64,000 nt of DNA from Okapia johnstoni (Eukaryota; Chordata; Mammalia; Artiodactyla; Giraffidae). The notes under the pieces are model-generated. The model was not told where the DNA came from, searched no databases, and was given only the letters and a program-made list of their open reading frames with translations. This document shows, piece after piece, positions 1 to 10,945 of the stretch. The stretch lies in the NCBI GenBank assembly GCA_024291935.2, contig CM044311.1:20359001-20423000 (forward strand), read 5' to 3'. Position 1 is the stretch's first letter. Each line of letters begins with the position of its first letter. Both the position numbers and the translations under genes were made by a program.

Positions 1-947
1 TTTGCAAAAATCACTCTGAATCAACATGAAAATCTATGGATGTAACTCTTTGAGAATATAATGAGTATTTAATGTTGGTTAATTTTAAGAAACTACATAT
101 TTGATTTAAGCGATAGAAAAGAAATATAATTTCAAAAGTATAAACCAAAAGGCATGTGCCTTGAGACATGTTTAAGGTGAATCGGAAAGTCCTTCAGCAG
201 ATTCAGTGGACTCAAAAACATAGAGAAACAAATTCTGAGATATATTTATACTTCTAGCAGATGTAATACTGAAGTCTCATTTATAGAAGTGAAAGCTGGT
301 TATAATGATATGTAATAAATATTTCATTTTGAAATAATGATATGGAAGTCTCACAACATCAGAGTTCTATTCAGGAAATACATGACCAGAGAGACATTGT
401 CAAACATAAAGCAGCTTTATGGAACATACCTTGTCATTACTATTGTGCCAGGTGATAGCTGGCAGCTAAGGAGGAGAACAAGCTGGTGACTGTCCTTTTC
501 TCTTGCAGGAACTTTTTGCTTTAGGAGAGTATTTACCTTCTGATTGTGCTGAGTTCCAAATACTCTTCTTTACCAAAATATGGTTTTGACATTTGCCCTA
601 TCAGACAGGAGACACTCCTAATCCAAATTTTCCTAATCCAAATTTTTTGATTGAATATATATATTTAATGATGCATTTAGATTAATGGCCTATAACTCTA
701 TAATATGAAAATAAATATTTCAAGTTTAAAATATTATTTTAATCAGGAGAAGTTTCTTGTATCTCCCCAATTGGTTTTTATCAAGGTCTTCTTTGTAGAA
801 GGATTATATCTAGATGTAACAAGAAACTGGTTAATAACCTACGTATGGAATAAATCAGTTAATACATCTACTTTAATTTTTAAATAATGCTCAGAAACTG
901 TAAAAGATGGGGAAATCATTGTCCTTCTTCCACTATTTTTGTCACTT
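1..947. other. Unique AT-rich DNA, no gene recognised
   Basis: No repeat family or coding signal is recognised. A 60-codon open frame at 705-887 has no recognisable domain or codon structure. An exact 15-bp tandem duplication (cctaatccaaatttt) lies at 617-646. Confidence 0.6.
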
Positions 948-1380
948 GAGCTTCCCAGGTGGTGCTATATGGTAAAGAACCCACATGCCAATGCAGAAGA
1001 TTTAAGAGATGCATGTTCAATACCTGGGTCGGGATGATCTCATAGAGAAGGAAGTTGCAACCCACTCTAATATTCTTGGGTTTCCCTGGTAGCTCAGTTG
1101 TTAAGGAATCCATCTGCAATGCAGGAGACCTGGGCTCGATCCCTGGGTTGGGAAGATATCTTGGAGAAGGGAAAGTCTACCCACTCCAGTATTCTGGCCT
1201 GGAGAATTCCGTAGACTGTATAGTCCATGGCGTTGCAAAGAGCCGGACACAACTGAGCGATTTTACCTCACCAGTATTCCAACCTGGAGAATCCCATGGA
1301 CAGAGGAGCCTGGAGGGCTAAGGTCTATACGGTCACAAAGAGTCTAGCATGACTGAAGCAACTTAGCACACACACATGCA
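948..1380 (+). mobile_element. Bov-tA SINE split by a second SINE
   Basis: The head (gcttcccaggtgg, from 949) and the body up to tattcttg at 1078 match Bov-tA. The rest of the body resumes near 1271 (ccagtattcc) and runs to the gcaacttagcac end plus a short CA-rich tail near 1378. The interruption at 1079-1268 is another SINE. Bov-tA is a non-coding tRNA-derived element mobilised by BovB proteins. Confidence 0.88.
1079..1268 (+). mobile_element. Nested Bov-tA SINE
   Basis: A complete tRNA-like head (ggtttccctggtagctcag) is followed by the BovB-derived body, ending at actgagcgattttac. It sits inside the SINE at 948-1380 in the same orientation. The flanks at 1067-1077 and 1271-1281 are diverged copies of the same host-SINE positions, as a target-site duplication would give. 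A translated frame across it is not a gene. Confidence 0.85.
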
Positions 1381-1781
1381 TTTGTTATATCAATGTATCA
1401 TTGCCAACATTGAGGATATTGTATCTTCTAACCAGGAAAAAGTGTTAAAAAGCTTGCAAATTAAGCTATGGTTTCTCCGTTTTTTTCTTGTAGAAAACAT
1501 TGCTTCCCTTTAAATTCCACCTCTGAAGAAATCTGCAAGTAAGTAGTAGGAAAGGCTGAAACACAAATTAAAAAATTTGCTTCATTTCTATCATCAACAG
1601 TATTTTTTTTTGAGAGTAAGTGGAATTTATATCAAAAAGAAGTTGAGGATTAACAGGAAGGTTATAAAGGCTCTGGAAGAATAATAAAACATAAAGGCAG
1701 TAAATTCAAATTAACATGTTAAAGAGAAACTATTGTTTATTTTTCTCCCCAAAGCATTTTATCATCTCATAATACCACCCT
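1381..1781. other. Unique sequence, nothing recognised
   Basis: AT-rich DNA with no repeat family or coding signal that I recognise. Confidence 0.5.
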
Positions 1782-2145
1782 TTTGAATTGTGGTGTTGGA
1801 GAAGACTCTTGAGAGTCCCTTGGACTGCAAGATCAAATGAGTCAATCCTAAAGGAAATAAATCCTGAATATTCACTGGAAGGACTGATGCTGAAGCTGAA
1901 GCTCCAGTACTTTGGCCACCTGATGTGAAGAGCCGACACACTGGAAAAGACCCTGATGCTGAGAAAGATTGAAGGCAAAAGAAGAAGGAGGTTTCAGAGG
2001 ATGAGATAGATAGCATTACCGACTGAATGGACATGAATCTGTGCAAACTCTGGGAGATAGTGGAGGACAAGGAAGCTTGGCATGCTACAGCCCATGAGGT
2101 TGCAAACAGTTGGACAAGACTTAGCAACTGAACAACAACGAACAC
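1782..2145 (+). mobile_element. BovB LINE, 3' end
   Basis: This is a 5'-truncated copy holding the end of the BovB ORF and its short 3' tail. The BovB C-terminal stretch ([20 protein letters not shown]) can be followed from about 1870, but frames are broken and no long ORF survives. The 3' end runs through a gcaactgaacaac tail. Frames reading the opposite strand here are shadows. Confidence 0.88.
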
Positions 2146-2398
2146 TAGCCTAAACAAAATCTCAGAGCTTCTCTTTTCTTATCTGTAGGAAATAAGGATA
2201 ATAACAAATCAATTACAGTCATTGTTAGAATTAAGTGAGCTAGCACATGTGAGCTTGCTTATTATAATATGTCAAAAATTATATGTTCTATATTAAGAAA
2301 CTTCAACTGGATAAATATATTCTGAACCTACTGCCCTCAACTTATATTTTTACCTTCCCTTCACAAAGAAAAATAGAGAGACAAAGAAATAGAACAAG

Positions 2399-2530
2399 GG
2401 GCTTCCCTGGCAGACCAGTGCTTAAATCTTTACCTTCCAATGCAGGAAGTGAGGATTCATTCCCTGGTCAGAGAGTTAAGATCCCACATGCTATGTGGCC
2501 AAAATATTAAAACATAAAACAGAAGCAATA
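2399..2530 (+). mobile_element. CHR-type SINE
   Basis: The start (gggcttccctggcagaccagt), the ccctggtcagagagttaagatccc block and the catgctatgtggcc end match the tRNA-derived CHR SINEs of cetartiodactyls. These have no BovB-derived body. The copy ends in an A-rich stretch. Confidence 0.75.
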
Positions 2531-2576
2531 TGATAACAAATTAAATAATGACTCTAAAAATGGTTCCCATCAAAAA

Positions 2577-2642
2577 TTAAAAAAAAAAAACAAGAAAAAA
2601 TGGAGGGAAGGAAGGAATGAGAGATGGAGAGAAGGGAGGCAG
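2577..2642. repeat. A-rich then purine-rich tract
   Basis: A ten-A run near 2581 is followed by an imperfect GGAA/GAGA-type purine tract to about 2640. It is low-complexity DNA with no coding value. Confidence 0.8.
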
Positions 2643-3811
2643 GTTGGTGGATCACAGGAAACTTTCATCCCTTTATCTATATACTCTGAACTCTCATATA
2701 TGGCCACACACATACCCTCTATCAGAAAGCCATTTCAGGTGTTGAGTTTGTTTTTAATTATTCCTCTCCCTCATTTGAGCTTATTACAGTCTATTTTATT
2801 TTAAAAAAATCATGAAAACGGTCAAGTTTATTTCATAAAGTATAGGAGCTAATGATGTTCAGTTTCTTGTATTTTTCAACCAGCTTTTTTTTTTCTTTTT
2901 CTTCTTCAAAGCTCATAAAAGAGCATCAAAATAAAGCAGTGGAGTGAACACAGAGACTTGCAGGCATATCCCATCATGAGTGATCCTAATTGATCTCATT
3001 TCATCCTATACTTTCTGATTTGCATCCTTGGGGCAAGTTGGGTCTGTGCTACTGGAGAAAGATTAAATTATCCTTTGCATTCTACAAAGAATATAACACT
3101 CAAGATAAAATAGCCATTTATCACCCCCTGCTCCAAGGTATAGGCAAGCAGCAGTTTCTCTCTACCTATTCTTTAATTCAGGTGTGTAAATGGGGGGAAA
3201 GTAGTTCAGTAAAAAAAGGACATAGGATTGATTAGTTTTCTGTCTGAGAAGCATCACATAAAAACATAAGAATATGTGAATTAAAAATTGGCTTAAGCTG
3301 AAGCCATCGTTCTCAGCATCCAAGAAGCCAGGTAGTTAAAGAGCTTGACTGAGCTTTAGATGCCCAAACAAGCATCTATGAAAAACTGTTTTTATTTATT
3401 TTTTTCTATTTTCATTCACCATATTTAAAAACAGAACACTGACATCCATGTATTTTATATAAAGATTTTGAAAAAGGAAACATCAAAATTTGCTATAATT
3501 CCATAGCATCTAATAAGTTGCTCATGCAGGTACAAGTAATAAAATATGATTAAGAATTTTATTTATATTAAAATAAAATCTCCTTTTAAAGTTTATTTTG
3601 AAAGCTATTGCAAATGAAATAAAATATCCTATGGTTCACTGAAATGAAAATGTTTGAGTAAGTTTATTTAAAATATTGATGGTTCTGGTTAGACTGAATA
3701 CTTTTCCCCTCAAAAGTCCATTTAAAAAGTGTAAGATGATGTAGCTATATTTCATTTTGATTACCCAAAGATGTTATTCACCATACTTAGAGTAATGATT
3801 CAGAAACTGAT
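2643..3811. other. Unique AT-rich DNA
   Basis: No repeat family is recognised. The 81-codon frame at 2990-3235 has no recognisable domain and no splice or promoter context. Confidence 0.5.
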
Positions 3812-4015
3812 TCAAGGATTAGATACACACCCTCCTGACACATAAGAGACATGGGTTCAATCCCTGGGTCAGGAATATCCCCTGGATAAGGGCATGGCAA
3901 CCCACTCCAATACTCTTGCTTGTAAAATCCTATGGACAGAAGAGCCTGGCAGGCTACAGTCCACAGTGTCGCAAAGAGTTGGACATGACTCAAGCGACTT
4001 AGAATGGCACGCACA
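3812..4015 (+). mobile_element. Bov-tA SINE
   Basis: The distal head (gggttcaatccctgggtcagg near 3852) and full body to gactcaagcgacttag are present, with a short CA tail. The first head bases are diverged or missing. Confidence 0.87.
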
Positions 4016-4664
4016 CAATCCACTGTCAGTCCCTATAGCCTGGATGGGGCTCCATCCCAATCTCTAGAGCATTGCCAATGAAAATTCAAGCCAAAGTCAC
4101 TTTGGATATGGGCTGAGCACATAAATGACCTGAACATTTGTCACACGTCATATGTGGAAGCTACCAGAAATAAGATTCTTGCTCATGTTCTTGCATGGAA
4201 ATTGGGGAGCATCCATCTTGTAACCATAAAGAAAGGATCTGTTTGACTGTGAGGAGTAGACATAAGCTGTTGAGCAAACCAGTCATCAGCAAATCAGTTA
4301 ATAATAAATCTTGGTCATTATTTTTCAAACTATACTGTTGATCTTTAACGTCGTAGAACCACATTATCTATTATATTTTTGCATCTGAATACTCTAATTT
4401 TTATTATTCTAAGTCATTTAAATTTCCTCAGAATAATTTTGAGTTTAAAATCTAAGAAATTATTGAAAGCATGCAGGGAATTTAAAATTAACTGCTTTAA
4501 GGCAATTAAGAATGAAAATTTTTCAAACGGATAACAGAGTTATGAGATAATTCACATTGAAACTTATAAACCAATATAAGGGAATAATAGGTTAAGAATA
4601 AGATTTAGTTTAAAGGTGGATTAATTAGTCAAAATAACTGCTTCTTAGATAATTTCAACTTTCT
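4016..4664. other. Unique AT-rich DNA
   Basis: Nothing recognised. The frame at 4161-4364 is not supported as a gene. Confidence 0.5.
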
Positions 4665-4965
4665 ATTATTTTTGAATTGATATCATTGGCATATAATATT
4701 GTGAAAGTTTAAGGTATTCAGTGTGTTGATTTGATAAATATACACATTGCAATACGATTACCACTATAAGTGTTAACTAATACCTTCGTTAGGTCACATA
4801 GCTATCATTTCTTTTTCATGATGAGAACATTTAAGATCTAGTCTCTCAGCAACTTCGAAGCATATGATACAATATTGTTGACTCTAATCACAATGCTGTG
4901 CATTAGATCTGCAGAACTTATTCATCTTCTAATTTCAAATTTGCCCTTTAACCCACTTTTCTCAA
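4665..4965 (-). mobile_element. Old L1 3' end, antisense
   Basis: Diverged copy of the mammalian L1 3' UTR block that reads, on the plus strand, tggcatataatatt, then gatgagaacatttaagatct and ctcagcaacttcgaa. Elsewhere this block is followed by antisense ORF2, so the element lies on the minus strand. No ORF remains. Confidence 0.65.
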
Positions 4966-6529
4966 TTCAACTTTAATAAATGGAAACTGGTTCATTCTGT
5001 TTGACATAGCCAGAATTTCAAAAGATAAGTAGAATCTGTTGCAAGACAAGAAAATTATGTTCCTTAATTATGATAAGAAAACTATCCTCATCTGTTTGCT
5101 CAATGACCTTACAGTCACTTTAATGGGAACAATAATTAAATGCATTTAAAATTTGAATTTTAATCAAAATTAACAATTTCTTGCTCACCACTGAGCATAT
5201 GATCTTTTACAAAAAGACCAATTCTGAATGACACGACAAGATATAGTTGCTCTTATAGAATAGTGAATTTGCTTTTACCCTACCTTTAGGTTGGTAAAAC
5301 AATTGAAAAAAAAATTCAGCATTTATTTCTTGTATTAATGCATGAGTGAGGCAAAAGTTCACTAGAGCTGTTGACTTATCTGCATATAAAATGTTGAGTG
5401 CTATCCAGGAGAGAGTGCTAAATGTTTCACAGCCTTGCAAATTTGCATAATGAAGAAGAGAGTGCATTTAATTTACCATTAACTTGTTAAACCTCTCTGT
5501 ACTACTTTCTCTCTGTAATTTATTTTTATATGCATTACAAGGTAATTGAAATCAAAACTGCAATAGGTTAATGTAGTAAAAGGAAACAAAAAAGGAAACT
5601 ATGAACTAGGTTTGCCCTTAGAATATTATCATAAAGAGCCAGGATATTAGAATCTATAAGTGTGGAAGGCTATTCATTGAAGTTTGATATTGGGCTTCCA
5701 GATGGTAAGTAAAGCGCTTTAATCAATTTTTATTTACACCTTTTGTAGAGACTGTGCATTAGCAAGCAAAATGTATAATACATTATGGAGTACTACCTTA
5801 CATTTTCCGTGATGCCTATAATGACAGAAAATTCTGAAAAGAAAGATAGGTGAACCAGACAAATTGGAAATAAGCTTGTTGGCAATTGCTTTCCATCCTC
5901 AGTACTCCTTCTAGGTTGATTTAAAAATATTAAGAAAGCATGTGTTTGGTAAGTATGGAGATGACTCAGAAATATCAGAGTGGTAATAGAAAGCATAAGT
6001 GATATGTTTTTAACATAATCTTCATTATAAACATAGTTCTCATCAAATTCATTCCTGTCGATGAGAATAGATCTAATACTTTTCTTTACACTCTGTCCAT
6101 GACATTAAACATCATCTTTAAAGACAGACTTTTCAGAAAATGCCTTTGAACAATAGCTCAAAAGAGATCAAGCATATACTCATTCCTTCACATTTAAAGG
6201 ATGATATTTTTAGTGTTTCCAAATATTATCTGAAAGCATACATATTTTAATGTGTTATTACATAAATATATTTTTACTGGTAATTAAGCCAACCTGAATT
6301 AACAAGGTAAACTCTGTAGTGCAGGTTCCTTAAATCCAGGAGCATCCCTTTTGCCAAATATTCAGAAGTATAATTTTTCCTGTGCCTAAAACAGCATTTA
6401 TTAACTAAAACTACCTTCTAAACTTTTTAGAATGTCCATAATTTTAGGAGACATCTCTTTTCCATTTCTTCCAATTGTCCCTCAGCCTCTTCTCCATCTG
6501 GTTAGTCCCTCATTTATCTCTCAGCGACA
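4966..6529. other. Unique AT-rich DNA
   Basis: No gene or clear repeat. A short SINE-head-like string (ggcttccagatggtaag, near 5693) has no body behind it and may be chance. Confidence 0.5.
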
Positions 6530-6852
6530 TTTTATTTTTTAATTGGAGTATAATTGTTTTACCTGGTGGCTCAAATGGTAAAGAATCACCTGCAATGTGG
6601 GAGATTTGGGTTCCATCCCTGGGTTGGGAAGATCCCCTAGAGGAGGGCATAGCAAACCACTCCAGTATTATTGCCTGGAGAATCCCCATGGACAGAGGAG
6701 ACTGGCGGGCTACAGTCCATGGGGTCACAAAGAGTCGGACATGACTGAGCAATTAAGCACAGCACACAATTACTTTACAATGTTGTATTAGTTTCTGCTG
6801 TACAGTGAAGTGAATCAGCTATATGTATCCATATATCCTCTCTTGAACCTTC
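6530..6852 (-). mobile_element. Ruminant-type L1 3' end, split by a SINE
   Basis: On the plus strand a T-run is followed by aattggagtataattg, and after the SINE by actttacaatgttgtattag and ctgctgtacagtgaagtgaa. This is the antisense 3' UTR of an artiodactyl L1. The SINE occupies 6563-6767. The element continues to about 6852 and then meets L1 sequence in the opposite orientation. Confidence 0.72.
6563..6767 (+). mobile_element. Bov-tA SINE inside an L1
   Basis: Head (acctggtggctcaaatgg) and body to gactgagcaattaagcac. Flanking duplications aattgttttac (6552-6562) and aattactttac (6768-6778) match at 9 of 11 positions and rejoin the interrupted L1 sequence. Confidence 0.9.
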
Positions 6853-6867
6853 CTCTCACCCCACCTC

Positions 6868-6990
6868 CATTTGTAAAGATGTGGATGGGCCTCTAGAGTC
6901 TGTCATATAGAGTGAAGTAAATAAGAAAGAGGAAAACAAATATTGTATATTAACACATACATGTGGAATTTACCACTGACATTTATCCAG
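6868..6990 (+). mobile_element. L1 fragment in sense orientation
   Basis: The block gatgggcctctagagtctgtc ... agtgaagtaaataagaaagag ... acaaatattgtatattaaca resembles the region spanning the end of L1 ORF2 and the start of its 3' UTR, in sense. It abuts the antisense L1 at 6530-6852. Confidence 0.65.
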
Positions 6991-7674
6991 TGAATTTCAG
7001 CCCTCCAAAGCAAATTAGATATTCATGTGTGGAAATGGCTTCCTAAATTCTGGAAACATTATTATATAATTTGTTTGAAAAATAGCATGTTAATTTAAAT
7101 AACTTACTTGTGCACAAAGCCTCCTTTAGTCCATACCGTGTCTTTGTACAAATTTTCAACAGCTGCTCCCATTCACCTCCCCAGGTAAGTACAGATGACT
7201 TGTGGTTGCACAGATGGATACTGACTGGCTAATTTGGCAAAGTGAACAATTGGTAGAGCTTCATTCTATTTGATAATATACAGCACATTTTAAAAATAAC
7301 ATTTATGTTTTTTAATATAGTAAAGACAATGTCATCTTCTTTAACATAGTAAACCATAAAATCATCATAGTAGAACTGAAAAACAGAAAAAAGGATGAAG
7401 AAAAGAAGGAACCTGTCTATTCCTAGAGTTACCGAATGTTAAAGTGTCATTTTGTGTTCTTTCTTTTTTCACTTAAGGTTAAATAATGAACATTTATCAT
7501 GCCATTCAAAATTTAATAAATTATAATTATTATTTTAATGATCACCTTAAATTGGTAATCATTATCCTATGTTTAAAGTAAAATAAAACATCTTTTAAAT
7601 ATTTAAATAATGAATTATATGTTTTGTACTGAAATAATTTTTCCCAACACAAAGAAGATAACAATATGAGGGAA
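6991..7674. other. Unique AT-rich DNA
   Basis: Nothing recognised. Sequence is strongly AT-rich around 7490-7640. Confidence 0.5.
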
Positions 7675-7740
7675 CTAACTTTCAGATGTTCAAGCTGGAT
7701 TTAGAAAAGGCAGAGGAACCAGAGATCACATTGCCAACAT

Positions 7741-8322
7741 TTGTTGGATCATCAAAGAAGCGAGAGTTCCAGAAAAACATCTACTTCTGCTTTATTGACT
7801 ATGCCAAAGCCTTTGACTATGTGGATCGCAACAAACTGCAAAAGTCTTAAAGAGATGGGAATAGCAGACCACCTGGCCTGCCTCTTGAGAAATCTGTATG
7901 CAGGTCAGGAAGCAATAGTTAGAACTGGACATGGAACAACAGACTGGTTCCAAATAGGAAAAGGGGTACATCAAGGATGTATATTGTCACCCTGCTTATT
8001 TAACTTATATGCAGAGTACATCATGAGAAACGCTGGTCTAGAGGAAGCACAAGCTGGAATCAAGATTGCCAGAAGAAATGTCAATAACCTCAGATATGCA
8101 GATGACACCACCCTTATGGCAGAAAGTGAAGAAGAACTAAAGAGCCTCTTGATGGAAGTGAAAGAGGAGAGTGAAAAAGTTGGCTTAAAGCTCAACATTC
8201 AGAAAACTAAGATCATGGCATCTGGTCCCATCATTTCATGGAAAATCTATGGGGAAACGGTGAGATACTTTATTTTTTTGGGTTCCAAAATCATTGCAGA
8301 TGGTGACTCAGCCACAGAATAA
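7741..8322 (+). pseudogene. BovB reverse transcriptase remnant (catalytic box intact)
   Basis: A 193-codon open frame carries most of the BovB RT core. In the family this enzyme copies its own RNA at a nicked target site in the nucleus. From about residue 39 the reading matches BovB: DHLACLLRNLYAG, then GKGVHQGCILSPCLFNLY (residues 73-90), then the catalytic box YADDTTLMAES with YADD at residues 119-122 (8095-8106). The first 38 residues are out of frame: compared with the other BovB copy here, about two bases are lost near 7839, and the true upstream frame runs into a stop soon after. A second frame change before 8322 ends the ORF early. It lacks the endonuclease and a usable start, so it is a pseudogene although the metal-binding aspartates survive. 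Confidence 0.9.
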
Positions 8323-8442
8323 AAAGACGCTTACTCCTCGGTAGAAAAGCTATGACAACCTCGACAGCATATTAAAAAGCAGAGACATTACTTGGCCAAG
8401 AAAGTGTCTGACTAGTCAAAGCTACTGGTTTTTTCAGTAGTC

Positions 8443-8844
8443 ATGTATGTAAGTGAGAGTTGGACTATAAAGAAAGCTGAGTGCCGAAGAATCGATGCTT
8501 TTGAACTGTGGTGTTGGAGAAGACTCTTGAGAGTCCCTTGGACTGCCAGGAGATTCAACCAGTCCATCCTAAACAAAATCAGTCCTGAATATTCATTGGA
8601 AGGACTGATGCTGAAGCTGAAACTCCAATACTTTTGCCACCTAATGCAAAGAACTGACTCATTAGAAAAGACCCTGAGGCTGGGAAAGATTGAAGGAAGG
8701 AGGAGGAGGCGACAACAGAGGATGAGACGGTTGGATGGCATCATCAACTCAATGGGCATGAGTTTGAGTAAACTCTGGGAGTTGGTGACGGAAAAGGAGG
8801 CCTGGCGTGCTGCAGTCCATGGGGTTGCAAAGTGTCGGACATGA
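8443..8844 (+). pseudogene. BovB ORF C-terminal region remnant
   Basis: A 133-codon open frame continues the BovB polyprotein downstream of the RT domain. It reads [20 protein letters not shown], then [13 protein letters not shown], then a basic run ([12 protein letters not shown]) and ends in HGVAKCRT. The Cys/Trp-rich start and the basic patch are typical of BovB C-termini, whose exact role is not established. It lies 120 bases past the end of the RT frame and is separated from it by frame changes. It has no start signal of its own and is not an independent gene. Confidence 0.85.
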
Positions 8845-8866
8845 CTGAGAGACTTAACTGACTGTC

Positions 8867-9042
8867 TTCTTTAGGTCAGTGATGCTTTATTATTATCATC
8901 TTTATTGTGCCACATTGCTACAGGGGACTGACATTTTATTATGAAACTTAGTGTCTGATCTCAAAGACGATTTTTCTATCCTCCCATAGCAAAAATTAAT
9001 GCTATAATATATGAAGGTTGTGCTTACTATTATAAAAAATCA

Positions 9043-9082
<40 letters not shown>

Positions 9083-9195
9083 CAGAACTATAAACAAAGA
9101 TTTTAGAATTGAAAATAACTAGAAAATATACTATATATCTAACCTAATCAGAATTTACTTTAAGGACTTTTAAAATGAGGTCATAAAAACATTTT
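8867..9195. other. Unique DNA with a TA microsatellite
   Basis: No gene. Contains an uninterrupted TA repeat of about 17 units at 9045-9079, a potentially polymorphic and cruciform-prone site. Confidence 0.75.
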
Positions 9196-9430
9196 GTTTG
9201 TGTGTGTGTAGGAGTCCTCAGTCGCTCAGTTTTGCCCGACTCTTCACAACCCTGTGGACTGTAGCCCTCCAAGTTCCTCTTTCTAGGGCATTTTACAGGC
9301 AATCATACTGGAGCAGGTTGGCATTTCCTACTCGATGGGATCTTCCCTACCCAGTGATCCAACCCATTTCTCTTGAGTTTCCTGCAGTAGCAAGCAGATT
9401 CTTTACCACTGCACCACCTGGGAAGTCCCC
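9196..9430 (-). mobile_element. Bov-tA SINE
   Basis: A full copy on the minus strand. The GT-rich tail lies at the left (9198-9210), the head complement (accacctgggaagtcccc) at the right. Frames read across it are not genes. Confidence 0.9.
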
Positions 9431-9744
9431 ATAGAAATATTACTTGATCGAAAATATTCCTATACAGAAATCTGTAAAAGCAAAACATTATTGCCAATAC
9501 TATTTTAATTATAGCATCTCCTTGTTTGTAAAGGACTCCTTTCTAAAAGAATTATTTGTACCATTGAATTTTGTATTCACAGCATATGTAAAAACAATGA
9601 GCCGCTTCATCAAAGAAAAATAAATCAAATCCATTTCCTTCTTACTAGTCAATACTGTGGTTGCAAGAACAATGTAAAATCTTTAGATACAGATTTTTTT
9701 TTTTAATAAGAGGTCCTATCTTTTGACTTTCTAAGGTCCTTCTG
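9431..9744. other. Unique DNA
   Basis: Nothing recognised apart from a T-run at 9694-9703. Confidence 0.5.
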
Positions 9745-9965
9745 GGCTTCCCAGGTGTCGCTAGTGGTAAAGAACCCACCAGCCAATGCAGGTAGACATA
9801 ACAGATGTGGGTTCAATCCCTGGGTTGGGAAGATCCCCTGGAGAAGGGCACAGCAACCCACTCCAGTATTCTTGAATGGAGAATCCCATGGGCAGAGGAG
9901 CCTGGCGGCTACAGTCCACAGGGTCACAAAGAGTTGGACGTGACTGAAGCGACTTAGCACACATG
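9745..9965 (+). mobile_element. Bov-tA SINE
   Basis: Full copy from gggcttcccaggtgtcgct to gactgaagcgacttagcac with a short CA-type tail. Good match to the head and body seen elsewhere in the window. Confidence 0.93.
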
Positions 9966-10722
9966 CACGTTTCTTCTACCCAAATTCAAGTTCAGTCACT
10001 ATTTTCAAGGAAAATTATCCATTGAGCATTGCAACTATTATCTAACAGAAAGTCTCTAATCGATAACCACAAGTGAGTTGACATGTTTCCACAAAATTAG
10101 GAAAGTACAGAGTGGCAGATGGAGCTCAATTTTCTCACAGTCCTCAAAAGCTAATAAAAACTAATATCACCCAGGTTCAAGCAGGACCACTATTAATAAC
10201 ACAAATGCCCAAGAATTTCAAAAAGTGTTGAATTTGACCATAAGGTGCCCAGTCTCATAAAAAATAAATAAAAAATAAAAAAGCCAAACTTTGCTTCAGT
10301 GTTATGGTCTTTCTCCCTAGTGGCAAATCTAGGTATATCACTACTCTTCAGAATGACAAAGGAATTCTTCCATTCTTTGAATTCTGGTCTTTTCTTTCTG
10401 CTGTCAAGAGTTTAGGCAAGTGCATGAGTTCTTCAACACCCATTTTTTGAGAGAAGTCTTTTTGTTCATACATTTCTGCTGACCTCCTGTGTGGGTAGTT
10501 TCAGTCCAAGAACGTGGCATCCTTAGTGTTCATAACCATGACACTCACTTTTCTCAGAACTTCAACTGACGCAACCTTCACTTTGAAAGTAATGGTCTGA
10601 GAATGATGTCTTATTTGTCATTGGATAACTGTACCAAATACCTGGGCATTCCTGTTATGATTCCACATCTTGACTCCGACACTACTCCTCAGTATTTCAT
10701 TGAATGATAATTTATGAAAGAG
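9966..10722. other. Unique DNA, no gene recognised
   Basis: An A-rich stretch (AAATAAATAAAA type) lies at 10258-10287. I inspected 10280-10690 on the reverse strand for a processed pseudogene and found no recognisable protein. Confidence 0.45.
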
Positions 10723-10945
10723 AGGCTTCCCAGGGGGCTCAGTGGTAAAATTATGCCTGCCAATGCAGGGAACACAGGAGACTTGTGTTCAGTCTCTGGA
10801 TGGGGAAGATTTCCTGAAGGAGGAAATGGTGACCCACTTCATTATTCTTGCCTGGAGAATCCCATGGACTGAGGAGCCTAGTAGGCTACAGTCCTTAGAG
10901 TTCACAAGAGTCAGACAGGACTGAGTGACTGAATATACACACACA
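10723..10945 (+). mobile_element. Bov-tA SINE
   Basis: Full but diverged copy, from aggcttcccagggggctcag to gactgagtgactgaa with a short CA tail near 10936. Confidence 0.88.

Larger units (their letters stand above)
7675..8866 (+). mobile_element. BovB LINE, 5'-truncated, RT region to 3' end
   Basis: About 1.2 kb of BovB in sense orientation. It starts at ttcagatgttcaagctgg, inside the RT domain, and continues through the catalytic box and C-terminal region to the gactgagagacttaactgac end. The endonuclease half is missing. It carries the two best-preserved BovB coding pieces of the window (7741-8322 and 8443-8844). Reverse-strand frames here are shadows. Confidence 0.93.

Noticed and set aside
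9045..9079. Regularly repeated units that could suggest a CRISPR-like array
   Set aside because: Simple TA dinucleotide repeat. No spaced direct repeats of CRISPR type exist anywhere in the window, and the DNA is clearly mammalian.
10280..10690. Possible antisense processed pseudogene next to an A-rich stretch
   Set aside because: Reverse-strand translation gave short frames with no recognisable protein, and no duplication pair was found.
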